Source: Zantedeschia hybrid cultivar (Eukaryota > Streptophyta > Magnoliopsida > Alismatales > Araceae). Taken from it: 64,000 nucleotides of DNA. The position numbers and the translations under genes are program-made. Location: positions 47,096,501 through 47,160,500 of the forward strand of contig JARZZO010000006.1 in NCBI GenBank assembly GCA_030544215.1. Direction: 5' to 3'. Below, in pieces: positions 1 through 10,373 of the stretch. Numbering within the stretch: the first letter of the stretch is position 1; every line of letters starts with the position of its first letter. The notes under the pieces are model-generated. The model made no database searches, was not told the origin of the DNA, and worked only from the letters and a program-made list of their open reading frames with translations.

Positions 1-298
1 CGTAAAAGTGAAAATGATCAAACCCCAACGGATAATAGGGTAAATGAGGGACGTCTTTCTGAGTCTCCGGCACCTTCCCGCGGGCTTTCTAAATCAATTC
101 ATCCCTTCATTGTAAGGAGGTGTGCTCCAAATTTGAGGAACGGCCGAGGTTGACTAAGGGTCGGACCATCAAATGGGATCACGATTACGAACATAATTCA
201 AGCATAATGAGTTTAGATTAGGTCGTTGAAGAGTGATTTAAGAATTAAGTTAATAAATGAATATGCTCTTTTGATCCAAGTTCCATGCTGGTCCTTAA

Positions 299-632
299 TT
301 TATTCAGTATTTCAAAACTAAAAAATAAAAAAATAAAAAAATTGAATATTATAAAAAAAAATTTGAATATTTCAAAACAAAAAAAATTGAATATTGTAAA
401 ATTACAAAAAAAAATGAATATTTCAAAACCAAAAAAATTGAATATTGCAAAACCATAAAAAAAATTGAAATATTTCAAAACCAAAACAATTGAATATTGC
501 AAAACTACAAAAAAAAATTGAATATTGCAAAACCCAAAAAAAAAAATGAATCGAATATTTGAATATGGCAAAGCACAAAAAAATTGAATATTTCTAAAAT
601 TGCAATTGTAAAACAAAAATATTTCAATTAGC
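299..632. repeat. A-rich minisatellite (GAATATT words)
   Basis: About ten degenerate units of 25-35 bp carry TTGAATATT or GAATATTTC followed by CAAAAC and an A-run. The complementary T-rich version lies at 39150-39345 in copy T2, so the array belongs to the repeated Tat-PMD block. The Phe-rich reading frame across it is an artefact of composition. Confidence 0.8.
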
Positions 633-749
633 ATTTGTCTGATTAAGTCATGAGTGTTGCATTCTTTTATTTTCAGTGAGCATTTGCATGCTTGTATGTT
701 ACACTTTAATTATTGTCTTTAATTATCTTTATTTGCCTTCATTAAATAA

Positions 750-825
750 AGGCTTCGCCCCTTGACCCTTCTACCAAGCATAGGATCAAGTAGCAAGTTA
801 CTTAACTGGGCAAGGGGCTAAGCCT
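750..825. other. Long-stem hairpin downstream of PMD gene (T1)
   Basis: The left arm AGGCTTCGCCCCTTG (750-764) pairs with CAAGGGGCTAAGCCT (811-825), 14 of 15 positions, around a loop of about 46 nt. The same hairpin is at 38921-38996 in T2, also about 0.4 kb past the end of the PMD gene. Its role, for example in 3'-end formation, is unknown. Confidence 0.7.
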
Positions 826-1163
826 GAACAGATATTTAATTTGTTCGTTCAAGCCATGTGCAGGTATGAAAAGAAAGTAAATCAGGGAAAAATACCAAGA
901 CAATTCAAATATGAAGAAACTTCTTTCATATATCAGAAAAGTTTATGTACAAGGGTAAGTCCACCTACAGGACATTAAAATGAGAAGAAAGTACATCATG
1001 GCAGCCATCATGGCTGACTCTGCCCCACGCCCTCGTCCAGCTGGCTCTACGCCTCGTCCTAAACATCTGGCCCTTGTGCTGGTGGAGGCGGTGGTCCCAT
1101 GATGCTTGGCCCAGCCCGGCCAGAAGATACTGCTATGCTGGTGGTAAAGGCACTCGCCTGTCC

Positions 1164-2128
1164 TCAATCCAACGCCTGCTGCCGCGCATGCTAGTAACGA
1201 GCCACTATGTTCTAGCGCTCGTGCTCCGCCACTGATAGCTGGCCTTGGAGGCTATCAAATCGGGACCAGTCGCGATCCCTCTCCTCCGTCAAGAACTCCA
1301 ATCGAACCTAGAGTCGTGCAAGCTTGCGAGGAAGATCACCGGTGGAGAGCCTCACCAATTTTCTTCCAGCTCAGCAACTCGGGCTGCTGAACTGCGGGCC
1401 TGTGCCAACTCGGCATCTCTCTCCAAAAGCCACGCAAAGCACTTGGACCTATAGCAGAAGACATCGTCAGCCAAATGATCAAGCAAGCAAAAGACATCAT
1501 GAAAGAAATAAGTCAAAGATTTACCCAAGCAGTAGCATCTTCCTCAGCCTGAGTGGCTCGGCGGATGGCTAGGGCCAGTTGACTCCGTAGGTCAGCGAGG
1601 ACAGCCTCGTGAGCGGCACTGGAAGACGGGCCGGCAGCGGTGGAAGATGAGGGAGTCGCCGCATGGGTATAACCGGCACGCTATAACAAAAGGAGATCAT
1701 TGTCAGTGTGGAAGTGTCAAAACAGTTTAATAATAAAAGGAAGCATTCATAATGCATATTTCATTCATGCATACCAGCTCATCCAACTCTTTATGGATTT
1801 GTTCTAACTGGGCCTTGGCTTCCTGGAGGTGGCCACGAAGTGTGATGATGGTGGCATCCCGTGCATCCTGCATTTTTCATAACATATCACATTCACAAAT
1901 GTAAGCAAGATAATTAATAAAATGAAAGACGCATTCATAGCATGCATATGCATCATACTTACGTCGAGAGGGCGGAGTAGCTGGAGGTGAGCCGCATAGT
2001 GGGCCCGGTAGTGCTGTAGGGAAGCATCATTGCTCACCGCCTGCGACTCTACTGGGACTCCATACCGATGCCAATCATCCCGCTGATCTAGGAATTTGGC
2101 ACCCCAGTCGGTGTGGGCCTGTTTACCC
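1164..2128 (-). pseudogene. Plant mobile domain (PMD)-type gene, 3' exons, copy T1
   Basis: Read on -, the remaining exons match the second copy at 35.7-38.5 kb. Exon 1963-2128 ends near YAAHLQLLRPLD at a GTAAGT donor. Exon 1775-1867 is 93 bp, as in the other copy. Then come exons of about 1525-1692 and 1164-1448 encoding a low-complexity A/S-rich segment and a probable coiled coil. PMD proteins are plant nuclear factors, with many transposon-associated relatives. The 5' part with the PMD core is missing because Copia-B inserted at 2129. The exon near 1692 has lost its AG acceptor and has a short indel, so the copy is dead. Confidence 0.65.
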
Positions 2129-3679
2129 TGTTAGTCTTAGGTCGCCTACAAGCCAATATGACTTTGTAATCTCGTTCATTTATTAATAAAATAGCATTAT
2201 ATTCATTGTGTGTAAATCGTATTAATTATCGTCTCCTAATGAAGTCCGTGAATACGTGAGATAGTGATCATATTATGATGTGATCATACTAATGAGACTG
2301 ATCACTTAAACACACATATTCTTAATAGTTCCTAGTCAGAGGATATCCGAGAAGGACATCGGATATCCAGAAAGACTTGTACAGATTACTCCCGCTCATA
2401 AGATGAGGGTGACTGATCTCATAGTCACTTGTGTGGAGACACTAAAGCGAATCTGTAGGTGCTCATTAGAGAATGAGTTCACTAAACTGATCCGACTGAA
2501 TCGCTGGATGGCATTGTCCCTCACTCTCAACCAGCTTGACTCTATTGTCGCAGTTGCGTGGATGGTCCCCAGACCTAAGACACCAAGGACACCTCGTCAG
2601 TGGACTTCTGTGCTTTCATCTTGGTTTATGAATCTCTAACCACAGGATTCTAAATAGCCAAGGATCGGGTACAGCGGAATACTGTTGAAGGGAATTGAGT
2701 GTCAATAAGGAATCATTCGCTCTCAGTACTTAGAGAGAGAATGCTCTAGGAAGGATGCGCGGAAGTCCCTGGCCAGGGCGGACGATAATATAGGGAAAAG
2801 AGTTTTTCGATATTATTTAGCAACGTCCGATCCAAGTGAGTCGACCGGTTAGGGTTTGACAGTACACCATACCCTTAGTTGACTCGAGAGCATTGTACAA
2901 ATGAAGGACTATATCCACGCGATAACTGTCGGCGGAAAGATTCCAAGAGTGGGTTACTTAACTCCAATACATTCATGGTTCACGCAGTGTTGCTTGGCAC
3001 CCAACGTGATCGGAAGCCCGATCGAATTTGATGTGCGACATTGATTCGATTGATTAATTAATTAATATGAGTTATTAATTGATTAGTCAGCCCAGTAAGG
3101 AGCCACTGGGCTTATTGGGCCATTAACCGGACTAGTTATTGGGCCTAGAGGGTCACACGCAAATGATTCTCAAGGCGATAGATAAATAAGTGGGTTTTAT
3201 ATAAATCGTAGGTTTTTATGAAAAACCGTGCAGTTGGTATAAAATATAGCGAACGGGCTGAGCAAGCCAGCTGCTGCTAACCCTAGCCGCCGCCCCTCTT
3301 TTCCTTTATCTCTCTGGTGCCCAAGATGAATCTGGATCCCCAGGTCTACTCCGCCAGTTCTCAGACTCTCGTTCGATAGGAAAACATCCGCGCGTTGCGG
3401 CGATCGTTGTGGCGAACGGCAGAGACTTCGTAGGCTGCGAGGAACGTGAGGATATCCGTCGTGAGGAGGATCGCGTGGACTCTGCTAGAGGGCGGGCGCT
3501 TGTACGGCTTGCGATGTCACACCGACAGAACCGAACGGTTGCGGATTCGAATCCACAAGCGATAAGAATTCGATAATCCGATTATCGTTTTTGTTATTCG
3601 AAACGGGAACGGATCGTAGTATTTTAATCATTATTTTCCACTGCGTTTTGCGATCCGAAGAAACCGCGTGATTCCAACA
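2129..3679 (+). repeat. Copia-B 5' LTR (B1)
   Basis: This 1551-bp LTR begins TGTTAG and ends CCAACA. It matches 41458-42997 and, inverted, 51549-53087. A TATA-like stretch (TATATAAAT, 3198-3206) and a second one (GTATAAAATA, near 3238) lie about 0.45 kb before the LTR end, where the U3/R boundary would fall. The shared GTGCTCATT...GAATGAGTTC region shows kinship with the Copia-A LTRs. Confidence 0.88.
3198..3206 (+). promoter_or_regulatory. Candidate TATA box of Copia-B LTR
   Basis: TATATAAAT lies in the last third of the LTR. The equivalent site is kept in B2 near 42529 and in the solo LTR near 52013. A second TATAAAA lies about 40 bp downstream, so which one sets the start is undecided. 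Confidence 0.5.
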
Positions 3680-3680
3680 G

Positions 3681-3693
3681 TGATATCAGAGCC
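3681..3693 (+). other. Primer binding site (tRNA-iMet type), B1
   Basis: TGATATCAGAGCC starts 1 nt after the LTR end. It differs at one position from the B2 site (TGGTATCAGAGCC), which is complementary to the 3' end of plant initiator tRNA-Met. Confidence 0.85.
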
Positions 3694-4489
3694 AGGTTCT
3701 ACTGTTTTTCATCCCCTTTCGGTCTTCGATTTAATATTTCGATGTATTATTCCATGCGATAGTTCGATCTTTTTGTAGAATACGTGTTCATGCGATGAAC
3801 ACAAATCACAAGAATAATTTTGATTATTTTTATTCTGCAAAATTTGAAATTTATTTTGGGGGTTTTCGAGTTCTTCGTCAGAAAAAGAACATCGGGTTTC
3901 GAGCGCACTTTGCGGCATCATTCAGGTGTCCCCATGTAATGGGGGGTGGGGGTGGTCAAGGGGTCCTTGTATGACCAGGGACCCCCCGGGCACCGCGGCC
4001 CCAGTGACTAGCGCCGAAGACGCTGCTCAAGGTGGCCGGAATAAGGGGGCTATTCTTCCTCTTTGGTTATGAAAATCTGGTTATTTGGGGCTCAGACAGA
4101 AGTTTTTCGGGTGCCGTAAGTGGGCATGCCGGCGTCGGAGCCCTCGCCGGCATCGGAGGGTGCCGTAGACGGGGCTGGGTGGCGCCGGGACCCCGCAGTC
4201 GCTTCTCCACTGACGGCGCCCCACCTGAAACCTCCACTGCGTTAAGGTTTTTAGATTGGGGGGCATCGGGTTTGGGGTGGGGGGCGGTTCGTCTAGGCCG
4301 CCGATTGGCCTAACCCGGCCCTAACTCTAACTAGGTTTGCCCAGGCTCAAACCAGGGAGCCCCTGGTTCGAGCCATAGCTCTATTAATGGGCTCAGCCAG
4401 AAACTCATATTAGACCCCTATTTCCCATTAAACCAAATGCCCATTTAATGAAATTAAAATCTGATTTTAATTTAAAAATTCAAAATTGT
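3694..4489 (+). other. Copia-B1 leader, first part (non-coding, GC-rich block)
   Basis: No credible gene is present. The stretch from about 4000 to 4380 is GC-rich and contains inverted CCCAGG/CCTGG words and GGTTCGAGCC. Equivalent GC-rich blocks occur in the leaders of B2 (43.4-43.85 kb), A1 (24.3-24.65 kb) and A2 (19.6-19.9 kb). The short frames here are composition artefacts. Confidence 0.6.
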
Positions 4490-5170
4490 TTTGACATTTA
4501 AATTTATTATTCAATTTTAATTTAATTGGGCCATTAATGATTTTGAATCATTTTGATTAACAATTAGTTGTGAATATATTAGGATTAATTATTAGTTTAA
4601 ATGTTTAATTAATAGTTAATCTTAATTTAACTAATTTAAGGGTTAAATTAGTGATGAATATTATTAGTCTAAGTGTTAGATTTTTAATTATTAATTCATC
4701 TAATTGTTAATTAATGATTTAGTTATTAATTTAAGTGTTAAAATTAATAATTAATTTAATTGACTAATTTAAGTGTTAAATTAGTAGCCATTAATTATCT
4801 AATCTAAGAGTTAGATTAATACCTTTTAGTTAATTAGAGTTAATTGTTAATTTAAGTGTTAAGTTAATGATTAATTTTAAATTAACTATTCTAAGAATTA
4901 GAATAAGCATTTATTAAGTAATTGATGTTAATTATTGATTAAAATGTTAAAATTAGTGATTAACATTAATTAACTAATCTAAGAGTTAGATTAGTAGTTA
5001 AAAATTAATTATAGTTGATTAATAATTTAAGTGTTAAATTAATAATTAACTTAAGTGAACTAGTCTAAGAGTTAGATTAGTTATTAATTATTAATAATCT
5101 AATTGTTAGATTAATGATATGTTTTGATCTAAATGTTAGATTGTTTAACTATTAGAAATGTTCTAATTTG
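4490..5170 (+). repeat. AT-rich array of short palindromes in B1 leader
   Basis: About 15 short inverted repeats have arms of 6-9 nt around a 3-nt loop. Examples are CTAATTTAA/TTAAATTAG (4764-4784, loop GTG), CTAATCTAA/TTAGATTAG (4974-4994, loop GAG) and ATTAGAA/TTCTAAT (near 5152, loop ATG). Arms differ between units but stay complementary within a unit. The same kind of array is in B2 and in the Copia-A leaders. Confidence 0.75.
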
Positions 5171-6021
5171 TATGGAATAATCTAGAATTATTAATTTGGA
5201 GTATGTGCACATGTGATGTGTATTTTATATGCTTTTAAATATGATTTAATTGCATGTTAAGTTAATTAAATGAGTTTTCAAAATTCAAATGCCAATTTTA
5301 ATTGGAACCTAGCTTCTTGAAAGCCAAATTTATTTATTTTGAAAAACTCTTTTATTTTAGCCATGTGATGCAATTATCATGTGTGGAATGTTTAAAACAC
5401 ACCGTGGTCACATATATGCACTTATTTAATTATTCATGTGATGAATGATTGTGTGGGTCGTGGATGATTGAATGAGTATATTTATTAATTGTTAATAAAT
5501 AGAGGTCTGCGTACCTCTCCCTCTCTCATAATCTGATGTACTTCTACATCCCTCTCTTTTGTACTCGTCATAAGGCCTTCTTCTATTTTACATGTAATTT
5601 TAGAATTATTGTAATCTGATCGAGGCAACCGAAGAAGGAGCGAGGACGATCCACAACTACTACCAGGAAGGCAGAAAGATGAAGATCTCTTGCCTATGTG
5701 TTTGTAGAATTATCTAATGTAAATGTTATGTTAGATTGTATGTGCGTTTGACTATTGTCTCCAGTGAAACCCACTGTACTATCCATGACCAAACTAACGA
5801 CATGTATGAGATGCATTGTTTTCTTTTAATTATGAATCAAAGCAGGCATAGTATCTATTAAATATATACGATATATTTATATACTATCTCCTAGGAGAGA
5901 CCAAGATAAAAGTTATCTCAATACCCTCAGCTAAACTCTAAGCCGTAATGTGAGTAGTTAAGAACTTACCACGTGGTCCACCATCGTTATAGTCATAGGA
6001 TTCGAATCACTTTAGACAAGT
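5171..6021 (+). other. Copia-B1 leader, middle part (non-coding)
   Basis: No frame of note is present. The segment aligns with 44.56-45.4 kb in B2 almost throughout, including the polypyrimidine stretch near 5515-5560 and ACCACGTGGTCCACCATCG near 5970. The latter is also recognisable on - in the A1 and A3 leaders. Confidence 0.6.
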
Positions 6022-6372
6022 TTGTTGTGCTACCACAAGGCCTGTTTAATTGTGAGGAGAGACTGTGGCTATGCCTATATGATCAGGGTAGAGGAACCAT
6101 GTAGCTTTGTTGTGCTATACACAAGGGCTGCATGCAAATCTATGCTCGTCGCGTAACGATGATAATCTTAGACCAGAATTAGTGGCTTGTTATGCTATCC
6201 ACAAGGCCATTAAATCTCTGGGGACCGAAGTTATGATCGGATATTGCAAGGAGTTGCAAGTCCCATGAGATGGGTGCCCTTTGACTGTTTTACAGCTTTC
6301 TTGTGCTACCTACAAGGTTGTACTGCAAGTCATTGAGATTCTCATCCCCACTAGGAGACTGTCGGCATCTCC
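6022..6372 (+). other. Four repeated TTGTG/CACAA hairpins plus GGAGA hairpin upstream of gag (B1)
   Basis: Copies at about 6022-6040, 6106-6126, 6186-6206 and 6300-6316 read TTGTG, a 4-5 nt loop (CTAC, CTATA, CTATC, CTACC), then CACAA or a close variant. A fifth hairpin pairs GGAGA (6354-6358) with TCTCC (6368-6372). The gag ATG is 139 nt further on. The same five elements stand in order in B2, A1 and A3. An RNA role in packaging or translation is inference. Confidence 0.75.
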
Positions 6373-6510
6373 CGTTCTGCATAACTGAGGGTTATACAAT
6401 CTGTCAAAAATTAGGGGGAGTTATAACTTGATTAAAAGACCATGTCTTGTTTTAAATTTTAATAATTGAACATCTGCTAAATAGATTTTATTTATCTCCT
6501 GTAGGGAATT

Positions 6511-7398
6511 ATGTCGCCAAATAACCCACTCCGTGGCATACCTGATGCCAAAACTTTTAACCAGCCTGAACTACTCCGATTGGCTCAGAAACCTGAAGAG
6601 TGTCTTCAGATCTGAGAACATTGCTTACGTCCTTGGAGATGATCCTCCTGCTAAACCGACATTAGATGCCACTGAGGTAGAGATAAATCGCGTACGATAA
6701 AAGATCGAAGGACAAGGTAAAGGAGTAGTTAAGGGAGACTGCTTCTACTGTAAACAGAATGGTCACTAGAAGAGGAACTGCAAGGAGTTCCTCAGCGATA
6801 AAGCTCATGGAAAGGTTAAGCTATCAGAAGCTTCAGATATCTATATGATAGATATCAACTTGTCAGTTAGAGATTCCACATTTTAGGTATTAGATACCGG
6901 ATGTGCTTCTTATATCTGTCATGATGTGCATATGCTGACAAGTAAGCGCAAGCTGAGAAAGGGCGAGGTGGAACTGAGACAAGGAAACGGCGCAAAAGTT
7001 GCGGCGGTTGCTGTCGGGACAGCAAACCTTAAGCTTCCATCGGAAGATGCCTTATCATTAGAAGATTGTTATTATGTTCCTAGCGTAATAAAGAACATCA
7101 TATCAGTATCTTGTTTGGACAAGATAGGATATAAATTGTCTATTGAGAATAGAAGTTGTTCGATTTATTATGGTAATAAATCAATAGCTTCGGCATCATT
7201 AGTCAACGGTTTATATCTCTTAGATGTTTCTTATTATAATCTTCATATTGATAATGCTCTTAAGAAGAGCAAGAATTGTGTGAACCAAGCCTACATGTGG
7301 CATTGTAGACTTGGACAAATTGATGAAAGCAGGTTGCGAAAGTTACACAAACATAGATATTTGAGTGCATTCGATTATGAATCATTTGCGACATGTGA
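6511..7398 (+). pseudogene. Copia gag remnant, protease and integrase N-terminus (B1)
   Basis: The ATG at 6511 opens a gag start (MSPNNPLRG). The text jumps after about 60 codons to the nucleocapsid zinc knuckle (CFYCKQNGH, KRNC), so the gag core found in Copia-A is missing. The protease motif VLDTGC follows near 6886-6904. The integrase HHCC region (WHCRLGQ) is near 7299, and the frame is cut at 7398. Nonsense codons occur at 6767-6769 (TAG inside the knuckle) and 6884-6886 (TAG just before the protease Asp). B2 shares the gag gap, so it predates both insertions. Confidence 0.8.
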
Positions 7399-8797
7399 TA
7401 TAATGACCCGCCACCCTATAATCGGGGATCCGATTACTAAATGGGTACCGAATCATTAATTTGGAGCGAAACCAGGATCTTGATAAGTCTGAGAAATAAA
7501 TAATAAACTAAGCTAAACATTCACATCGCATTGAATTAGAAAGGAAATGCAGGAATTAAAAATTATTACAATGCGACTCGACTCAGCAAATAATTACATA
7601 CTCCAACAGAAAGGAAATAATTAAGCATACAAGCCAGGAAATAAAATGACAACTATATCGGGGCATACCCAGGAACAACGGCTGCTGGCGCGCGACCCAA
7701 AGCAACACCCTCCTCGCTACGCCTGCCTGGAACCCTCACTTGAAAACCGCAGGGGTGAGTCTCATCGAAAAGACTCAGTAGGGATCCTTCGATCCCCACC
7801 GCCCACTCACGCACTCACAAGTATAACAACACCATTATAGACAATTTAAGCAATTAAAGTAGTAAATACATTTTCCAATTTCGTTATGAAATGCATGCAT
7901 TCAAATGGTAACATGCACAATTCTAAAAACCACTCCGTCACAAGTCCACAACCGCGTCTCGGCGAAACACACAAGTCACATGGCCGAACGCAGAAAACAC
8001 CGACCTGCTGAGACCAAACAGCAACCCCTCGGATAGCGCGCTGGCTACTCCAGCCCGACAGGCTCCAGGTGGTTTCTGCTTCCCCCAGCACGAGTGACAC
8101 TCTGAATGTACCACTCCCACAACGGTACTAGCTATACCCAGGGTACACCAGGTGACCCTCTCTCTAGGTGTCACCTCGCCACTCTCACACCGGCGCCGTG
8201 TCACTCCCACATCGACACAGGGTGCCTAAGCGCTAACAATTGTCACTCTACGCCCACGATTGCGCAAAACACAACACGGTGCGATCCGATCACATAGAAT
8301 ACAATGTCATCGAGTACATTTCTACATATGCAATTAACTAAACTATCTAACAGTGTAAACATGTGTTAATTGCATGGATTAATGGAATTCTAGCTTGAAT
8401 CGCGTCGCCCAAGGCCGACATCATTCAAGACCCTTAAACTGGTTCATATGAAATATGGTCTCGGAAGATGGCCTAAAACGCATCGTTCACAGATGTCGCC
8501 CTTCAAATGGCGTCGCTGTTCCTGGACGCCATTCAATTCCAGAGACAGAGTCTGTTATCCGGGTCAAACCGCGTCGTGGGTGGAAGCCGCCTTTCTAAAA
8601 GGCGTCACTGTCCCCCGACGCCATTCAACCTTCACAGACAGGTTCTCCCTCCGCCTTCCCCCAATCCACGGGGTGGAATTTCCACCCCCAAATCGTGTAA
8701 AAACACAAACAGAGTGGAGAAGGAGGAGAAGAACCTAAATACCTATTAAAACACTCAATTCTCATTACATGCATTTAATATTTTCTCCCCAAGAGAA
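7399..8797 (-). repeat. Gypsy G1 3' LTR, U3-deleted
   Basis: The sequence TGACCCGCCACCCTATAATC matches the LTR 3' end of G2 at 49404 and 59026. The terminal TG has become TA. Compared with the 2047-bp LTR of G2, roughly 650 bp of the U3 start are missing, and the PPT follows directly. It contains TCACTCCCACACCG-type repeats (about 8105-8220) and a cluster of GCGTC inverted modules (8398-8625). Confidence 0.8.
8398..8625. repeat. Cluster of AATNGCGTC - N10 - GACGCNATT modules (G1 LTR)
   Basis: Modules of 28 bp sit at 8398-8425, 8477-8504 (right arm decayed), 8506-8533, 8567-8594 (right arm decayed) and 8598-8625. Each has arms of 9 bp and a spacer of exactly 10 bp. The best ones, AATGGCGTC/GACGCCATT at 8506 and AAAGGCGTC/GACGCCATT at 8598, are perfect or nearly perfect inverted repeats. 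Confidence 0.75.
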
Positions 8798-8815
8798 CCC
8801 CCCCCCCCCCTTAAA
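8798..8815 (-). other. Polypurine tract of G1 with 13-G run
   Basis: Thirteen C on + (8798-8810) followed by TTAAAAG read on - as a polypurine tract directly 5' of the 3' LTR. This is the site that primes plus-strand synthesis. The G2 counterpart (54321-54334) has only five G in the run. Confidence 0.7.
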
Positions 8816-8889
8816 AGAATTTCGTCCCCGAAATTGGCTGCTACAATTAACGAGATTGAAACAATGAAGATACAAGCTCACAAGAGAAC

Positions 8890-10373
8890 TTACGAGAAAA
8901 GGTAGGGAAACTGCTCCCGCATCTCATCCTCGTGCTCCCAGGTCGCCTCACCTCCGGAGCAATACTGCCAAATCACCTTAACTAGGGGAACAACCTTGTT
9001 CCAAAGTACCTGTTCCCTGCGATCCTCAATCCGTACTGGAAATTCCAGAAAGGACAAGTCCTCAGCGACCTCCAACTCCAAAAAGTCCAAGATATGAGAT
9101 GGGTCCTGAACATACTTCCTCAGCAAAGAAACATGGAACACATCGTGCACCCCTGAAAGACTGGGCTGCAAAGCTAGCTGATACGTCGTTTCCCCAATTC
9201 GAGCAAGAATGGGAAAATGCCCAACATAACGCGGACTCAGCTTACCTCATTTCCCGAATCTCATCACACCCTTGGAGGGTGAGACTCAGAGAAACACATG
9301 GTCCCCAACCTCAAACTCAAGCGGTCTCCTACGGATGTCTGCATAACTCTTCTGCCTGCTCTGAGCTGTTGTCAACCTCTGCTGCACCACTCTAGCAACC
9401 TCAGCATACTGTTGTACCAACTCTGGCCTTGCCATCTGCCTCTCGCCAATCTCAGACCAATTCACAGGGGATCGATACGGCCGCCCGTACAATGCCTCAT
9501 AAGGCGCCATGCCGATACTAGAATGATAACTGTTGTTGTAAGAAAACTCCACTGTAGACAAGTACTGCTCCCAAGAACCTCCCCAGTCTAGGCAACATGC
9601 CGTGAGCATATTCTCCAGTGTCTGAATGGTCCGCTCTAACTGTCCATCAGTCTCGGGATGATAAGCCGAGCTGAAGGCTAACTGCGTGTCCAAGGCCTTC
9701 TGAAAACTCTTACAGAATCTAGAAGTAAATCTCGGATCCCGATCTGACACGATGGATAAGGGCACCCCGTGCAGAGAGATGATCCGGTCGACAAACAACT
9801 TAGCCAACTTACCGATTGACCAGTCCTTCCTAATAGCCAGAAAGTGTACCGACTTGGTCAATCGATCAACAATGACCCAGATCGCGTCTCTTCTGCCAGG
9901 GACACAGGTAATCCTATCATAAAGTCCATAGTCACGTGTTCCCATTTTCATTCCGGGATCGGCAAGGGCTGTAACAATCCTCCTGGTCTCTGGTGTTCTG
10001 CCTTAGTCTGCTGGCAAGTTAGGCACCTTGTCACATAATCAGCCACGTCCTTCTTCATACCAGGCCACCAAAAGTGCCTCCTTAAACAATGATACATCTT
10101 AGTCGTTCCGGGATGCACTACATATCTAGAACAGTGCGCCTCATCTAGGACACTCCTGCGCACGTCTTCCTCGACTGGGACATAGAGTCTGCCTCTAAAT
10201 CTGACTGTACCATCATCCCACAACTCCACCTCTGGCGTCTGGAGAACCTGTGGTAACTCTGCATCTGCCCTCTGGGCCTCGATTACAGCATGGTACACTG
10301 CTGGCCTCACAGTTAAGCTGGCCAACACGGCTTTATCAGCCTCTCGCGGAATCCTAAAGGAAGATTCCACCAC
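8890..10373 (-). pseudogene. Gypsy integrase with C-terminal chromodomain-like tail (G1)
   Basis: The HHCC zinc region (HPGTTKMYH ... CLTCQ) lies near 10000-10120. The catalytic core holds VIVDRLTKS (about 9855), SDRDPRF (about 9750) and the DGQLERTIQTLE region with the third acidic residue (about 9640). The tail holds FHVSLLRKYV and DRREQVLWNKVVPLVKV, ending ATWEHEDEMREQFPYLF as in Tekay-like chromoviruses. Frames change near 9951 (before the first catalytic Asp) and near 9285, so no full protein can be made. Confidence 0.85.

Larger units (their letters stand above)
1..2128. mobile_element. Tat-like gypsy 3' region with antisense PMD gene, copy T1 (partial)
   Basis: The segment is an inverted, diverged copy of about 37.6-39.66 kb. 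It shares the flank at 1-240, the A-rich minisatellite, the hairpin at 750-825 and the end of the PMD gene, in the same order. In the other copy this block lies 3' of a Tat-like integrase and antisense to it, so I infer the parent element reads on + here, with its pol beyond the left edge. The block is cut at 2128 by the Copia-B LTR. No LTR of the parent element is identifiable. Confidence 0.6.
2129..7398 (+). mobile_element. Ty1/copia element B1, 5' part (truncated)
   Basis: The order on + is 5' LTR (2129-3679), primer site (3681-3693), a 2.8-kb leader, a short gag ATG at 6511, protease and the start of integrase, then an abrupt end at 7398 where a gypsy LTR begins. RT, RNase H and the 3' LTR are absent. 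The upstream flank is the T1 PMD exon. A second copy (B2, 41458-46290) and a solo LTR (51549-53087) belong to the same family. Confidence 0.85.

Noticed and set aside
245..634. 129-residue Phe-rich frame
   Set aside because: Produced by the A-rich minisatellite. There is no signal or repeat logic at protein level, and copy T2 is frameshifted throughout.
4032..4313. GC-rich overlapping frames in leaders (also at 19573-20044, 24237-24662, 31241-31676, 43243-43749)
   Set aside because: Both strands are open because of GC-rich composition. No domains are present, and the frames are not conserved between copies of the same family.
6022..6316. CRISPR-like spaced repeats
   Set aside because: Only four imperfect repeats with unequal, alignable spacers in an eukaryotic retroelement leader.
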